In this document: positions 8,248-16,112 of the stretch, in pieces | Position numbering within the stretch: position 1 is the first letter of the stretch | Layout: the number at the start of each line of letters is the position of its first letter | Origin: CAVSWN01 sp046728115 | GTDB lineage: Bacteria; Acidobacteriota; Vicinamibacteria; Vicinamibacterales; CAVVIG01 | Reading direction: 5' to 3' | NCBI GenBank assembly: GCA_046728115.1 | Contig: JBKPDW010000110.1 | Location: 1 to 55,215 of the forward strand | DNA length: 55,215 nt | The notes under the pieces: model-generated | What the model saw: the letters and a program-made list of their open reading frames with translations, nothing else | Told to the model about the DNA's origin: nothing | Database searches by the model: none | Program-made: the position numbers and the translations under genes

Positions 8248-9134
8248 CCATGACGACTCTCGAACCCCTTCCGCCGGACCGCCTGGTGGTGTCGATCGAC
8301 GACCGGCGGCCGACAATTCTCGACGTCATCCGGAACGCAAAACATCGCATCGAGCTCTCGCTGTTCCGGTGCAACGACGACGCGATTTTCGACACGCTCG
8401 CTGAGGCGACCAGGCGCGGCGTCGCTGTCGAAGTCCTCACGACCTCGAGAGCAAAGGGCGGTCGCAAGCGACTCGAAAAACTGTGGGCGGCGCTCGAGCA
8501 GACCGGCGCCATAGTGAAGACCTACACCGACCCGGTCGTGAAATATCACGCCAAGTACATGATCGCCGACGAGGGGCCGGCAGTGGTGGCGTCGTTGAAC
8601 TTGACGAAGAAGTGCTTCAGCAAAACCTGCGATGGCATCGTCGTCACGCACGATCCAGCGGTTGTGGCGGATCTGCGCCGAGTGATGGTCGCGGATGCGC
8701 AAGGCGCGAAGATTCCGGGCGACCTCACGGATCGACTCGTGATTGGACCCGAGCGCGCGCGGCGCCAGTTCACCGCGCTCATCGAGCAGGCCCGCACGAG
8801 CATCCGGTTGATCGACGCGAAGCTTTCCGATCCCGATCTCGTCTCGCTGCTTCGGGCGCGGCGTGCCGCCGGCCTGACAGTCGAAGTGTTCGACAGCCGG
8901 CGCCTGGGCGCACTGAAGTCGCACGGGAAGATCATGCTGATCGACGACGCGAAGGTCGTGGTGGGCAGCCTGGCGCTGGCGGCCTTGAGTCTCGACTTCC
9001 GCCGCGAGGTCGCAATCGTGGTTCACGAACCGTCGGCGGTCGCCGAGGCTGCCGAGCTGTTCCGGACGTTGAACGCCGCAGCCGCCGAAGCGGGAACGAT
9101 CCCCGCCGGGGCCGTCGATGGAGCTTCATGTTGA
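8244..9134 (+). CDS. Phospholipase D-like (HKD) protein
   Basis: Protein of 296 residues with two phospholipase D-type catalytic halves. The first has KYHAKYMIAD followed by ASLNLTKK, a full HxKxxxxD/N-type motif; the second has SHGKIMLIDDAKVVVGS with SLDFRREVA after it. There is no signal peptide, so it probably acts in the cytoplasm or at the inner membrane. The family includes cardiolipin synthases, phospholipases and nucleases; a nuclease or phosphodiester hydrolase or transferase role cannot be separated from the sequence. The start overlaps the STAS-DUF4956 stop as ATGA, and the porin start lies within its last codons, so the three are co-translated. Confidence 0.8.
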   Translation: MTMTTLEPLPPDRLVVSIDDRRPTILDVIRNAKHRIELSLFRCNDDAIFDTLAEATRRGVAVEVLTTSRAKGGRKRLEKLWAALEQTGAIVKTYTDPVVKYHAKYMIADEGPAVVASLNLTKKCFSKTCDGIVVTHDPAVVADLRRVMVADAQGAKIPGDLTDRLVIGPERARRQFTALIEQARTSIRLIDAKLSDPDLVSLLRARRAAGLTVEVFDSRRLGALKSHGKIMLIDDAKVVVGSLALAALSLDFRREVAIVVHEPSAVAEAAELFRTLNAAAAEAGTIPAGAVDGASC

Positions 9135-10636
9135 TTCGAGTCGCCGTCGTCCTTCTCGTCAGCGCGCTCGCGGCGGCGACTCGGGCCTCAGCCGTGCCGC
9201 TCCTGCAGGCGCAGGCCGAACAGACCGATAAGAAGGAAACGCCCGCGAAGGCGCAAACGGCCGAGAAAGGCAAGAAGGCGCCGAAAAGCCAGAAGGCCCC
9301 GAAAGGGCAGAAGGCGAAGAAGCCCAAAAAGGCGAAGAGCGACGTGCCGTCTCCCGACGAAAAAATCGACACCGAGGCTGCCGACGGCCCTGAGGATGGA
9401 TTCCGCTTCGTCTGGAAACAGCACCCGTCAATCCGGTACGGATCGGTTTTCCGAATGGATTTCGAAGGGAAATTCCAGGAAGATGCACGCTGGTCCTATC
9501 CGAACGCCAAGGGCCTGGAAGACCCGATTACCGCCGAAACCGAGACGTGGGAGTTGCACCGCAACCGATTCGGCATTCAAGGCCACCTCTTCAAGAAAAT
9601 CGAATACGAGGTCGAACGCGAGTTCACCGAGAAGGAACTGACGGAAAAAGACATCTTGAACGGCGTGACGCCGAGCTCGCACTGGAAAGACGTCTATCTG
9701 AACTTCACGTTCATCAAGAACGCGCAGGTGCAGGTCGGCAAGTTCAAGATCCCCTTCGGTCTCGACCAGTTGACCGGGGTGACGCACAACGACTTCATCT
9801 ACAGATCGCTCGGCGCCAATTACCTTGCGCCCGCGCGCGACATTGGCGGGATGGTGCACGGCCGATTCTTCAAGCGTGGTCTGAATTATTGGGCTGGTGT
9901 CTTCCAGCACGACGGCGACAACGCAAGGTCGAAAAAAATCCAGGGCGGCGATACGACCGTGGCGGCCCGTGTCACCGGAGCGCCGCTGCGGGCCCTGACT
10001 CATTCATCCGGGAATTTCGAGGTCGGATCGGCCTTTACCGGCAGCAAGCTCTCGGACGACTCATTTCGTCCGAACGGCCTGCGCGGGCGCACGACACTCA
10101 CACAGGACACGTTCTACGAGCCGGTGTATGTGAAGGGCAGGCGTTATCGCTGGGAAGCCGATGCCGACTGGTTTCATGGACCGGCGTCGGCGCGTGCCGA
10201 GTACACACTTGTTCTGGACAATCGCCAGGATCAGGGCATCTCGGGAGACGACCTGCCAGATGCGCGCGCCAGATCCTGGTACGTCTCAGGAACGTTTCTC
10301 CTCACGGGCGAAACGAAGAAGCGCCCGGTGCGGCCGTCAAACGATTTCCTGCAAGGGGGCATCGGTTCCGTTGAGCTGGCGGCGCGCGTCGAACGTATGT
10401 GGTTCGACAGCCTGGGCTCCGGCGAGCCGTATCGAAGCCCGAGAGCCGAATTCGTGCTGCCCGACGGAGAGAACGCCTTTACGCTCGGCCTGAACTGGAC
10501 GCTCAACCGGTTCGTGAAGCTGCAGTTCAACGCGATTCGCGAGAACGTGGAGCACCCGCGCAACCCCGCGCTGCCCGACAACTTTCCGCCGGGCGCCTTC
10601 TGGAACAAGATCTTCCGGTTGCAGCTCGTGCTCTAG
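9128..10636 (+). CDS. OprP/OprO-like phosphate-selective porin with Lys-rich N-terminal linker
   Basis: Outer-membrane beta-barrel, 502 residues, started at the ATG at 9128 within the end of the preceding gene. A signal peptide covers about residues 1-24. Residues 35-70 are a striking lysine/proline/alanine stretch (KGKKAPKSQKAPKGQKAKKP) before the barrel. The barrel has the family segments WELHRNRFGIQGHLF, NAQVQVGKFKIPFGLDQLTG, ARDIGGMVHGRFF and the final strand FVKLQFNAIRENVEHP, ending in FRLQLVL with terminal hydrophobic residue. OprP-type porins pass phosphate or polyphosphate. With the DUF4956 and CotH neighbours this suggests a phosphate-linked surface system, which is inference. Confidence 0.8.
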   Translation: MLIRVAVVLLVSALAAATRASAVPLLQAQAEQTDKKETPAKAQTAEKGKKAPKSQKAPKGQKAKKPKKAKSDVPSPDEKIDTEAADGPEDGFRFVWKQHPSIRYGSVFRMDFEGKFQEDARWSYPNAKGLEDPITAETETWELHRNRFGIQGHLFKKIEYEVEREFTEKELTEKDILNGVTPSSHWKDVYLNFTFIKNAQVQVGKFKIPFGLDQLTGVTHNDFIYRSLGANYLAPARDIGGMVHGRFFKRGLNYWAGVFQHDGDNARSKKIQGGDTTVAARVTGAPLRALTHSSGNFEVGSAFTGSKLSDDSFRPNGLRGRTTLTQDTFYEPVYVKGRRYRWEADADWFHGPASARAEYTLVLDNRQDQGISGDDLPDARARSWYVSGTFLLTGETKKRPVRPSNDFLQGGIGSVELAARVERMWFDSLGSGEPYRSPRAEFVLPDGENAFTLGLNWTLNRFVKLQFNAIRENVEHPRNPALPDNFPPGAFWNKIFRLQLVL

Positions 10637-10648
10637 ACAGAGGATGTC

Positions 10649-11905
10649 ATGCTGAAACGGATCCTGATCGCTCCGCTTGTCGTCGTCGCGCTGGCTGCGC
10701 TGTCGCCCCTCGTGGCGCAAGGGGATCCGGCCGCGCCGCTGTTCGACGACAGCGTGCTGCACGAAATCAGACTGACCGTCAACAGCAAGGACTGGGCGTC
10801 GCTGAAGGAGCACTTTCAGGACAACACCTACTATCCGGCAGACTTGCGGTGGCGTGACCAGGTGGTCCGCAACATCGGCATCCGGTCGCGCGGCACGGGC
10901 AGCCGCCGCCCGAACAAGCCGGGCCTTCGCATCGACTTCAATCGCTACACAACGGGCCAGACATTTCTCGACCTGAAATCGATTCTCCTTCGCAACAATT
11001 CGCAGGATGCGACGAATCTGCGCGAACGTCTGGCGATGTTGTTCTTCAGACGTCTGGGGATCGTCGCCGAGCGTGAGGCGCACACGCGGCTCTACGTGAA
11101 CAACGAGTACCTCGGTCTGTTCACGATCGTCGAGTCACCGGACAAGGACTTCCTGCAGAAGAACCTCGGCGAGAACGATGGCCACCTGTACGAGTTCGCC
11201 TTCGACAACGAAGCCGTCCTCGCCGGCGCGGCGCCGTTCGTCTTCCAGTACCTCGGGTCGAACCCCGCACTCTACACGCCCTCGCCGTTCAAGCCGGAAA
11301 CGCTCGAGAGCGACCCGCAGGGAGACGTGCTCGCGCGATTCGTGCAGGCGATCAACGACACCAGCTCCGCGGCCTGGCGATCCAACGTGTCGGCTTACCT
11401 CGACCTGCCGCGATTCATCCGGCATCTGGCCGTCGAGAATTTCATGGCGGAAGAAGACGGGCTGACCGGCGACTACGGCCCGAACAATTTCTATCTGTAT
11501 CGATACGTGAACACGACGAAGTTCCTGTTCCTGCCGTGGGACAAGAGCAACGCGTTCTGGGACGCGAATTTCTCGATCTTCCACAACATCAACGATGGGC
11601 CGGAAGATCATCGCAACCGGCTCGTGGTCCGCGCGCTGCAGGAAGCCGATCTGCTCCAGCTCTATCTCGGGACGATGATCGAATGCGCCGATTCGGCGGG
11701 CGCGATCGATGCCGGCCAGACGCAGCCTTGGCTCGCCGGCGAAATCCAGCGCGAGTACGACCAGGTGCATCAGGCGGCGCTCGACGACACGTTGCTGTTC
11801 ACGAACGCCGAGTTCGAAGCGGCAATCACCGATCTCAAGGCTTTTCCAGCGAACAGAATCACAACGGTGCGTGCGCAAGTGGCCGCGGCGCAAGCGGGAC
11901 ACTAG
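10649..11905 (+). CDS. CotH kinase family protein, copy 1
   Basis: Exported protein of 418 residues with a signal peptide (residues 1-24, LVVVALAALSPLVAQG). The CotH fold is recognised from LHEIRLTVNSKDWASLKEH, the basic GTGSRRPNKPGLRIDF segment, YLGLFTIVESPDKDFLQ, NFMAEEDGLTGDYGPNNF and FLFLPWDKSNAFWD, the last two holding the conserved Asn/Asp residues of the kinase site. CotH proteins are atypical kinases that phosphorylate secreted proteins, first known from spore coats and found in many non-sporing bacteria. It lies 12 bases after the porin. A close tandem copy follows at 12000. Confidence 0.85.
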   Translation: MLKRILIAPLVVVALAALSPLVAQGDPAAPLFDDSVLHEIRLTVNSKDWASLKEHFQDNTYYPADLRWRDQVVRNIGIRSRGTGSRRPNKPGLRIDFNRYTTGQTFLDLKSILLRNNSQDATNLRERLAMLFFRRLGIVAEREAHTRLYVNNEYLGLFTIVESPDKDFLQKNLGENDGHLYEFAFDNEAVLAGAAPFVFQYLGSNPALYTPSPFKPETLESDPQGDVLARFVQAINDTSSAAWRSNVSAYLDLPRFIRHLAVENFMAEEDGLTGDYGPNNFYLYRYVNTTKFLFLPWDKSNAFWDANFSIFHNINDGPEDHRNRLVVRALQEADLLQLYLGTMIECADSAGAIDAGQTQPWLAGEIQREYDQVHQAALDDTLLFTNAEFEAAITDLKAFPANRITTVRAQVAAAQAGH

Positions 11906-11919
11906 AAGAATCGCGCCAG

Positions 11920-11996
11920 ACGTCGGCTGCGATGAGAACGTTTTAGAATCAGTCTGAACCGGATCGATTCAACCGTTTCGTGAAGGTGCAGGTGAT
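11920..11996 (+). pseudogene. Remnant of a second porin 3' end
   Basis: Spacer DNA aligning with the end of the porin gene: GAGAACG at 11934 matches 10469, CTGAAC matches, and TTCAACCGTTTCGTGAAGG (about 11970-11988) matches CTCAACCGGTTCGTGAAGC in the porin. A length difference between these blocks and a stop break the frame. It sits directly before CotH copy 2, as the intact porin sits before copy 1, so the duplicated unit included at least the porin end. Confidence 0.6.
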
Positions 11997-11999
11997 GGC

Positions 12000-13262
12000 G
12001 TGGCGAAGCGGATTCTCGTTGCTCCGATGGTCGTCGTCGGGCTGGCCGCGCTGCTGGCGCCGCTGCTCGTGGCCCAGGCGGATCCCGCCGCGGCGCTGTT
12101 CGACGACCGCGTCCTTCACGAGATCAGACTGACCCTCAACCCCAAGGACTGGGCGTCGCTGAAAGAACACTTCCAGGACAACACGCCCTACACGGCAGAG
12201 CTTCGATGGCGTGACCAGAGGTTGCGGAGCATCGCGACCCGATCGTACGGCTCCGGCAGCCGCCGGCCCAACAAGCCGAGTCTTCGTCTGGACTTCAATC
12301 GCTTCGAAGCGGGCCAGACGTTTCTCGCGCTGAAGTCGGTCATCTTTCGCAACAACTCGCAGGACGCGACGAACCTCCGCGAACGCCTGGCCATGCTGTT
12401 TTTCAGGCGTCTCGGGATCGCGAGCGTTCGCGAGGCCCATACGCGCGTGTACGTGAACGACGAGTACATCGGCCTGTTCACGATCGTCGAGTCCCTGGAC
12501 AAGGAGTTCCTGCAGAAGAATCTTGGCGAGAACGACGGCCATTTGTACGAATTCGCCTTCGACAACGAGGCGGTCCTTGCCGGCGCCAAGCGGTTCGTCT
12601 TCCAATTTCTCGGGTCGGCTCCGTCCCTGTACACGCCGTCCCCGTTCAAGCCGCAAACGCTCGAGAGCGATCCGCAGGGAGAGGTGATTGCGCGCTTCGT
12701 ACAAGCGGTCAACGACACCAACTCGGCCACCTGGCGTTCGTCGGTAGGCGCTTATCTCGACCTGGCAAGATTCATCCGGCATCTGGCGGTCGAGAATTTC
12801 ATGGCGGAAGAGGACGGGCTGACCGGAGACTACGGGCCGAACAATTTCTATTTCTATCGGCTCGTGAACACGACGAAGTTCCTGTTCCTGCCGTGGGACA
12901 AGAGCAACGCGTTCTGGGATCCAAACTTCTCGATCTTCCGCAACATCAACGACGGACCGGAGGATCATCGCAACCGGCTCGTAATCCGCGCCCTGCAGGA
13001 AGCCGATTTGCGCGAGCTCTACCTCGACACGATGATCGAGTGCGTCAATTCGGCGAGCGCGATCGATGCCGGCCAGACGCAGCCCTGGCTCGCCGGCGAA
13101 ATTCAGCGCGAGTACGACCAGGTGCACGAGGCGGCGCTCGAAGACACGTCGCTGTTCACCAATGCGGAGTTCGAAGCGGCAATAACCTCTCTGAAGGCGT
13201 TTCCGGCAGACAGAGTCGCCGCGGTGCGTGCGCAAGTGGCCGCTGCGCCCGCGCGTCGATAG
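12000..13262 (+). CDS. CotH kinase family protein, copy 2
   Basis: Tandem paralogue of copy 1, 420 residues from a GTG at 12000, nearly the same length and similar over its whole length (for example LHEIRLTLNPKDWASLKEH, NNSQDATNLRERLAMLFFRR, NFMAEEDGLTGDYGPNNF, FLFLPWDKSNAFWD). It has its own signal peptide (LVAPMVVVGLAALLAPLLVAQ). Differences cluster in the basic loop (GSGSRRPNKPSLRLDF) and in ALKSVIFRNN, so the copies may have different targets. The DNA identity remains high, suggesting a fairly recent duplication. The ribosome site is within the porin remnant (GAAGGTGCAGGTG). Confidence 0.85.
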   Translation: MAKRILVAPMVVVGLAALLAPLLVAQADPAAALFDDRVLHEIRLTLNPKDWASLKEHFQDNTPYTAELRWRDQRLRSIATRSYGSGSRRPNKPSLRLDFNRFEAGQTFLALKSVIFRNNSQDATNLRERLAMLFFRRLGIASVREAHTRVYVNDEYIGLFTIVESLDKEFLQKNLGENDGHLYEFAFDNEAVLAGAKRFVFQFLGSAPSLYTPSPFKPQTLESDPQGEVIARFVQAVNDTNSATWRSSVGAYLDLARFIRHLAVENFMAEEDGLTGDYGPNNFYFYRLVNTTKFLFLPWDKSNAFWDPNFSIFRNINDGPEDHRNRLVIRALQEADLRELYLDTMIECVNSASAIDAGQTQPWLAGEIQREYDQVHEAALEDTSLFTNAEFEAAITSLKAFPADRVAAVRAQVAAAPARR

Positions 13263-13268
13263 CATTTA

Positions 13269-13307
13269 AGCGCGTTGAATCAAGTTCTCGACGGCGAAGA
13301 ACGCGCT
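13269..13307. terminator. Hairpin between convergent genes
   Basis: AGCGCGTT at 13269-13276 pairs with AACGCGCT at 13300-13307, with GTTC/GAAC extending the stem inside. It lies between the convergent CotH and kinase-like genes. There is no T-run, so a terminator role is only plausible. Just after it, TCTGTGTCCGCCGTGGTTG resembles the array at 31764-31790. Confidence 0.4.
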
Positions 13308-13356
13308 GTCTCCTCTGTGTCCGCCGTGGTTGCGAGTCGCGAGGTAGTTCGCAACT

Positions 13357-13893
13357 TTACCGTTTCATTCGTCGAGACATCCGCCTCAGTTCCGCCGCAG
13401 CGAGCTTCATGATCTGCCGCGGTGTTCTGCCTCCGGGCCTGCCTCCCAGGCGGGCGCACCCGAAGCCGATGAATCCGTCCATGCCCACGCGGAGTTTCGA
13501 CCGGTGTGTCGCGACGAAGCGACGCTCGGTGGCGCATGGCGCAAACCGGAACAGGTTGTCGAGCCAGCCGACCGGCACGCCGGCCGCACGTCCGAACGCC
13601 ACGGCCGTGTCGACGTAGGGCGCCGCGACCACGGTATGGCCCTCGGCGAGCGCGGGCCGGATTTCCCACCGCAGCCTGAAAGCGAGATCCGCGGCGTACA
13701 GCAGCAGGAGCGTGCGCGGAGAGGGTGCCCCCGCCAGTCCGTCCGCGACCGCGAGCTCCTGAAAGACACCCGAGGCATCCCAATGGCTGATGCCGCCCTG
13801 GCCCGACGAGCCGAGGAGGCGGCGTGCTGCCGCGACCACAATCTGCGCGTCGACACCATCCACGGCGATCAGTCGGGGCTTGGTTCGTTTCAC
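13357..13893 (-). CDS. Degenerate thymidylate-kinase-like protein
   Basis: Protein of 178 residues from a GTG at 13893 that overlaps the stop of the preceding kinase as GTGA, so it is translationally coupled. It begins RLIAVDGVDAQIVVAAARRLL, where a dTMP-kinase P-loop (GxDGxGKT) is expected; here the Gly-Lys-Thr is gone. The body keeps the helical pattern of the fold (YAADLAFRLRWEIRPALAEG, HTVVAAPYVDTAVAFGRAAG). The C terminus is basic (ELRRMSRRMKR). It may be a pseudokinase partner of the intact enzyme before it. The fold assignment is moderate; the missing P-loop is seen directly. Confidence 0.55.
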   Translation of the reverse strand: MKRTKPRLIAVDGVDAQIVVAAARRLLGSSGQGGISHWDASGVFQELAVADGLAGAPSPRTLLLLYAADLAFRLRWEIRPALAEGHTVVAAPYVDTAVAFGRAAGVPVGWLDNLFRFAPCATERRFVATHRSKLRVGMDGFIGFGCARLGGRPGGRTPRQIMKLAAAELRRMSRRMKR

Positions 13894-14693
13894 CAGGTGT
13901 CCCCCGTGCGCACGAGCCAGTCGGCCACCACGTCCACGTTCCATTGTGACCAGGGCCTGCGCTGTCCTTCGAGGAACAGTTCTCGAATCTGGCGATGCTG
14001 ATCGCCGATCGACTGCTCGGCGTCCACGGTGATGAAGTTGAAGATGAGCGCCAGCGACTCGTACTCGCGAATGACGCGCGCGATGAAGTGCTGGTAGCTT
14101 TCGACCGGATCCTCGACGTTCGTCACGTCCTGGCCGGCCTCGTAGAAATTCGGCAGCCGCGTGGCAGTGACCCGCTTGCCCGACGTCACCGGCGAGACCG
14201 AGAAATAGAACACGAGGTCGGGCCAGAGCAGCGGCTGATAGAGTTTCAGCACCCAGTCGAGGTCGAGGCCGCGGGCGACATCCCTGGCCAGCCCGGTGAA
14301 GAGGAACCGATCCGCGATGACGAGTTTGCCCTGCCACAACGCCGGAAGGATGATCTGCTCGACGCGGTGACGGAAATCCGCACCGTGGAGCAGCGAGAAT
14401 TCTTCCGGGCTGAGGGCCCGAACCGTCTTTCGGCTCCTGATGATCGGCTTGATCAGCTCCGACGAATTCCACTTGGTGGTGACGACGTCGTAGCCCTCTG
14501 AGCGGAGCCAGGTTTTGAACAGCTTCCGCTGGGTCGTCTTGCCAGACCCGTCCGGACCCTCGAAGGCGACGAGCAATCCTCGCCGTCTGGAAGGGTCCGT
14601 GAAGTGGCGTCGGGCACGCTGCCGCGCCCGCCGGAGCGCTGTACCCCTTAGATGTGACATTCGTGTAAACGAAGCCGGCACATGATACAGCAC
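13890..14693 (-). CDS. Thymidylate-kinase-like P-loop kinase
   Basis: Nucleoside/sugar kinase of the dTMP kinase fold, about 267 residues from a GTG at 14693 (TAGTG overlap with the previous stop) or 256 from the ATG at 14660. P-loop EGPDGSGKTT is at residues 45-54; VIADRFLFTG supplies the DR motif, and ATRLPNFYEAGQD lies where the lid and substrate contacts occur. An N-terminal basic stretch (RRARQRARRHF) precedes the kinase domain, unlike housekeeping Tmk of about 210 residues. Its place in a glycosyltransferase operon argues for a role other than dTMP synthesis, perhaps phosphorylating a sugar or lipid-linked product. That role is inference. Confidence 0.7.
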   Translation of the reverse strand: MLYHVPASFTRMSHLRGTALRRARQRARRHFTDPSRRRGLLVAFEGPDGSGKTTQRKLFKTWLRSEGYDVVTTKWNSSELIKPIIRSRKTVRALSPEEFSLLHGADFRHRVEQIILPALWQGKLVIADRFLFTGLARDVARGLDLDWVLKLYQPLLWPDLVFYFSVSPVTSGKRVTATRLPNFYEAGQDVTNVEDPVESYQHFIARVIREYESLALIFNFITVDAEQSIGDQHRQIRELFLEGQRRPWSQWNVDVVADWLVRTGDTW

Positions 14694-15949
14694 TAATAGT
14701 AGAGCTTCGGTAAGTCCAGTATCACCCGGCGGTTACCGAGATCCTCGAGCGAGGCCGGCAGCGTCGTCCCAGGCAGCAGCTCGAGATCCTGCCGCGCGAC
14801 GTCGACCTGCTCTGGTAAGTATCGGCGGCACGCTCCATATTCCAGCTCGTAGTCCTCGGATGGGAACCGAAGGCGCAGTCGAACGCGGTCGCCGTTGGGC
14901 TCCTGCGCGTACAGCGGATTCACCCTGAGCTCGCCGCGGACCGCGGTGCGTTTCTGAAGTGGATGACGGGCGAACACGTCCGGGTTCCTGGTAGCGACGA
15001 TCGTCAGCGCCTGTTCGCGATCGAGCGAATCGCTGGACTCGCGGCGCGAGAGATCGAGTGGTCCTCCGGACACGACATCCTCGAACAGGCGCGTTTCGCC
15101 GAACACGCGCGGCTCGAACGTCTCGAACAGGTCCACGTATCCTTCCGGCGAGAGCGGCTGACCATGAGAAGGCGTCCAGGTCCGCTCGTTGTGTGTATGG
15201 CCGATGAGGACCGTGCCCAGGCCTCGGGCGCCGTCGACCAGCCGCGTCATCTCACCGACGAACTGACGCTTGGTCCAGATATACATGAACGCGTCGACGC
15301 ACATGGCGAAGGAAAACACACCTTTGGCAAACGGCATCGGTGCGTTTCCATCGCAGCACACGGGCTCGCAGCCGGGCGCGGTGAACCGCCGGGCGAGCCA
15401 GACCTTTGCGAAATAGAGATCCGCCAGGATCGGCGGCGCCGACGAAACCTCGAGCAGCGATCGCGTGAGGTGCCCGGACCCGCCGCAGATGTCGATCGTT
15501 CGTCCGATGCCGCCGGTCGCCAGGCGTGCGACAGCGCGGACCACTGCATCAGCGACGAGAAACGTCGGGTCCGAGAAGCGGTAGAGGAAATATCCGCCTT
15601 CGAAATTCGGCCCGAGCGCGTCCACGGTTTCCCGATAGGTCGCCGCCGGAGACGCCGCAACCGCCGCAAAGGCTTCGGCGGCCCCCTCGTCCTCGAGTCC
15701 GAACATCGTCTGCCGCGCGCGATCCGGACGTCCGGCCTGAATGTGATCGCGTGCCGCGACCGCGGCGGGCTGAAGGTGGAGAACGGGGATGCCGTCCACC
15801 AGCGCGAATATGCAGCAATGGCACCCAAGCACGGCGTCCTGCAGGTCGTCGCCGTCGCGCCGATGGAAGATCGATTCGACGAGCGACAAGCGCCCGCCGC
15901 AGTAGGGACAGCGTAGGATGTCCAGCGTAGAAGAGTTCATACGCAACAC
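14693..15949 (-). CDS. SAM-dependent methyltransferase with Trm112-like zinc ribbon
   Basis: Protein of 418 residues. The N terminus has a Trm112-type zinc ribbon: LRCPYCGG (Cys14, Cys17), then LGCHCCIFALVDGIPVL (Cys43, Cys45, Cys46). A class I methyltransferase domain follows, with motif I RTIDICGGSGHLTRSLLE (about residues 150-167), the acidic ILADLYFAK strand and the FSFAMCVDAFMYIWTKRQF segment. The C-terminal 100 residues are beta-rich and unassigned. An alternative start is the ATG at 15940. Substrate is unknown; the operon suggests a sugar or sugar-linked product. It follows the deacetylase gene after a 162-base repeat spacer. Confidence 0.75.
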   Translation of the reverse strand: MLRMNSSTLDILRCPYCGGRLSLVESIFHRRDGDDLQDAVLGCHCCIFALVDGIPVLHLQPAAVAARDHIQAGRPDRARQTMFGLEDEGAAEAFAAVAASPAATYRETVDALGPNFEGGYFLYRFSDPTFLVADAVVRAVARLATGGIGRTIDICGGSGHLTRSLLEVSSAPPILADLYFAKVWLARRFTAPGCEPVCCDGNAPMPFAKGVFSFAMCVDAFMYIWTKRQFVGEMTRLVDGARGLGTVLIGHTHNERTWTPSHGQPLSPEGYVDLFETFEPRVFGETRLFEDVVSGGPLDLSRRESSDSLDREQALTIVATRNPDVFARHPLQKRTAVRGELRVNPLYAQEPNGDRVRLRLRFPSEDYELEYGACRRYLPEQVDVARQDLELLPGTTLPASLEDLGNRRVILDLPKLYY

Positions 15950-15950
15950 T

Positions 15951-16112
15951 TAGAAGTCTGAAGTCTGAAGTCTGAAGTCTGAAATTCGAAGTCGTGAAAT
16001 CTGACGTCATGTCCGACCGAGGGATCCGAACGCGGCAGGGGCCGCACTCTTGATTTCGTACTTCTGACCGCTGACTTCTAACTTCTAACTTCGAACTTCG
16101 AACTTCGAACTT
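15951..16112. repeat. Inverted pair of heptanucleotide arrays
   Basis: Spacer between the PIG-L and methyltransferase genes. AAGTCTG occurs four times in perfect tandem at 15954-15981, followed by degenerate copies to about 15995. At the other side ACTTCTA twice and ACTTCGA three times form an array at 16074-16108 in the opposite sense. Between them lies a perfect hairpin, GCGGC (16032-16036) with GCCGC (16041-16045). The whole spacer could fold as one long imperfect hairpin within the mRNA. Confidence 0.85.

Noticed and set aside
8483..9127. Long extension before the porin
   Set aside because: It is the shadow of the phospholipase D-like gene; the signal peptide starts at 9128.
15951..16112. 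CRISPR array
   Set aside because: The unit is only seven bases with no spacers of constant length and no cas gene nearby.
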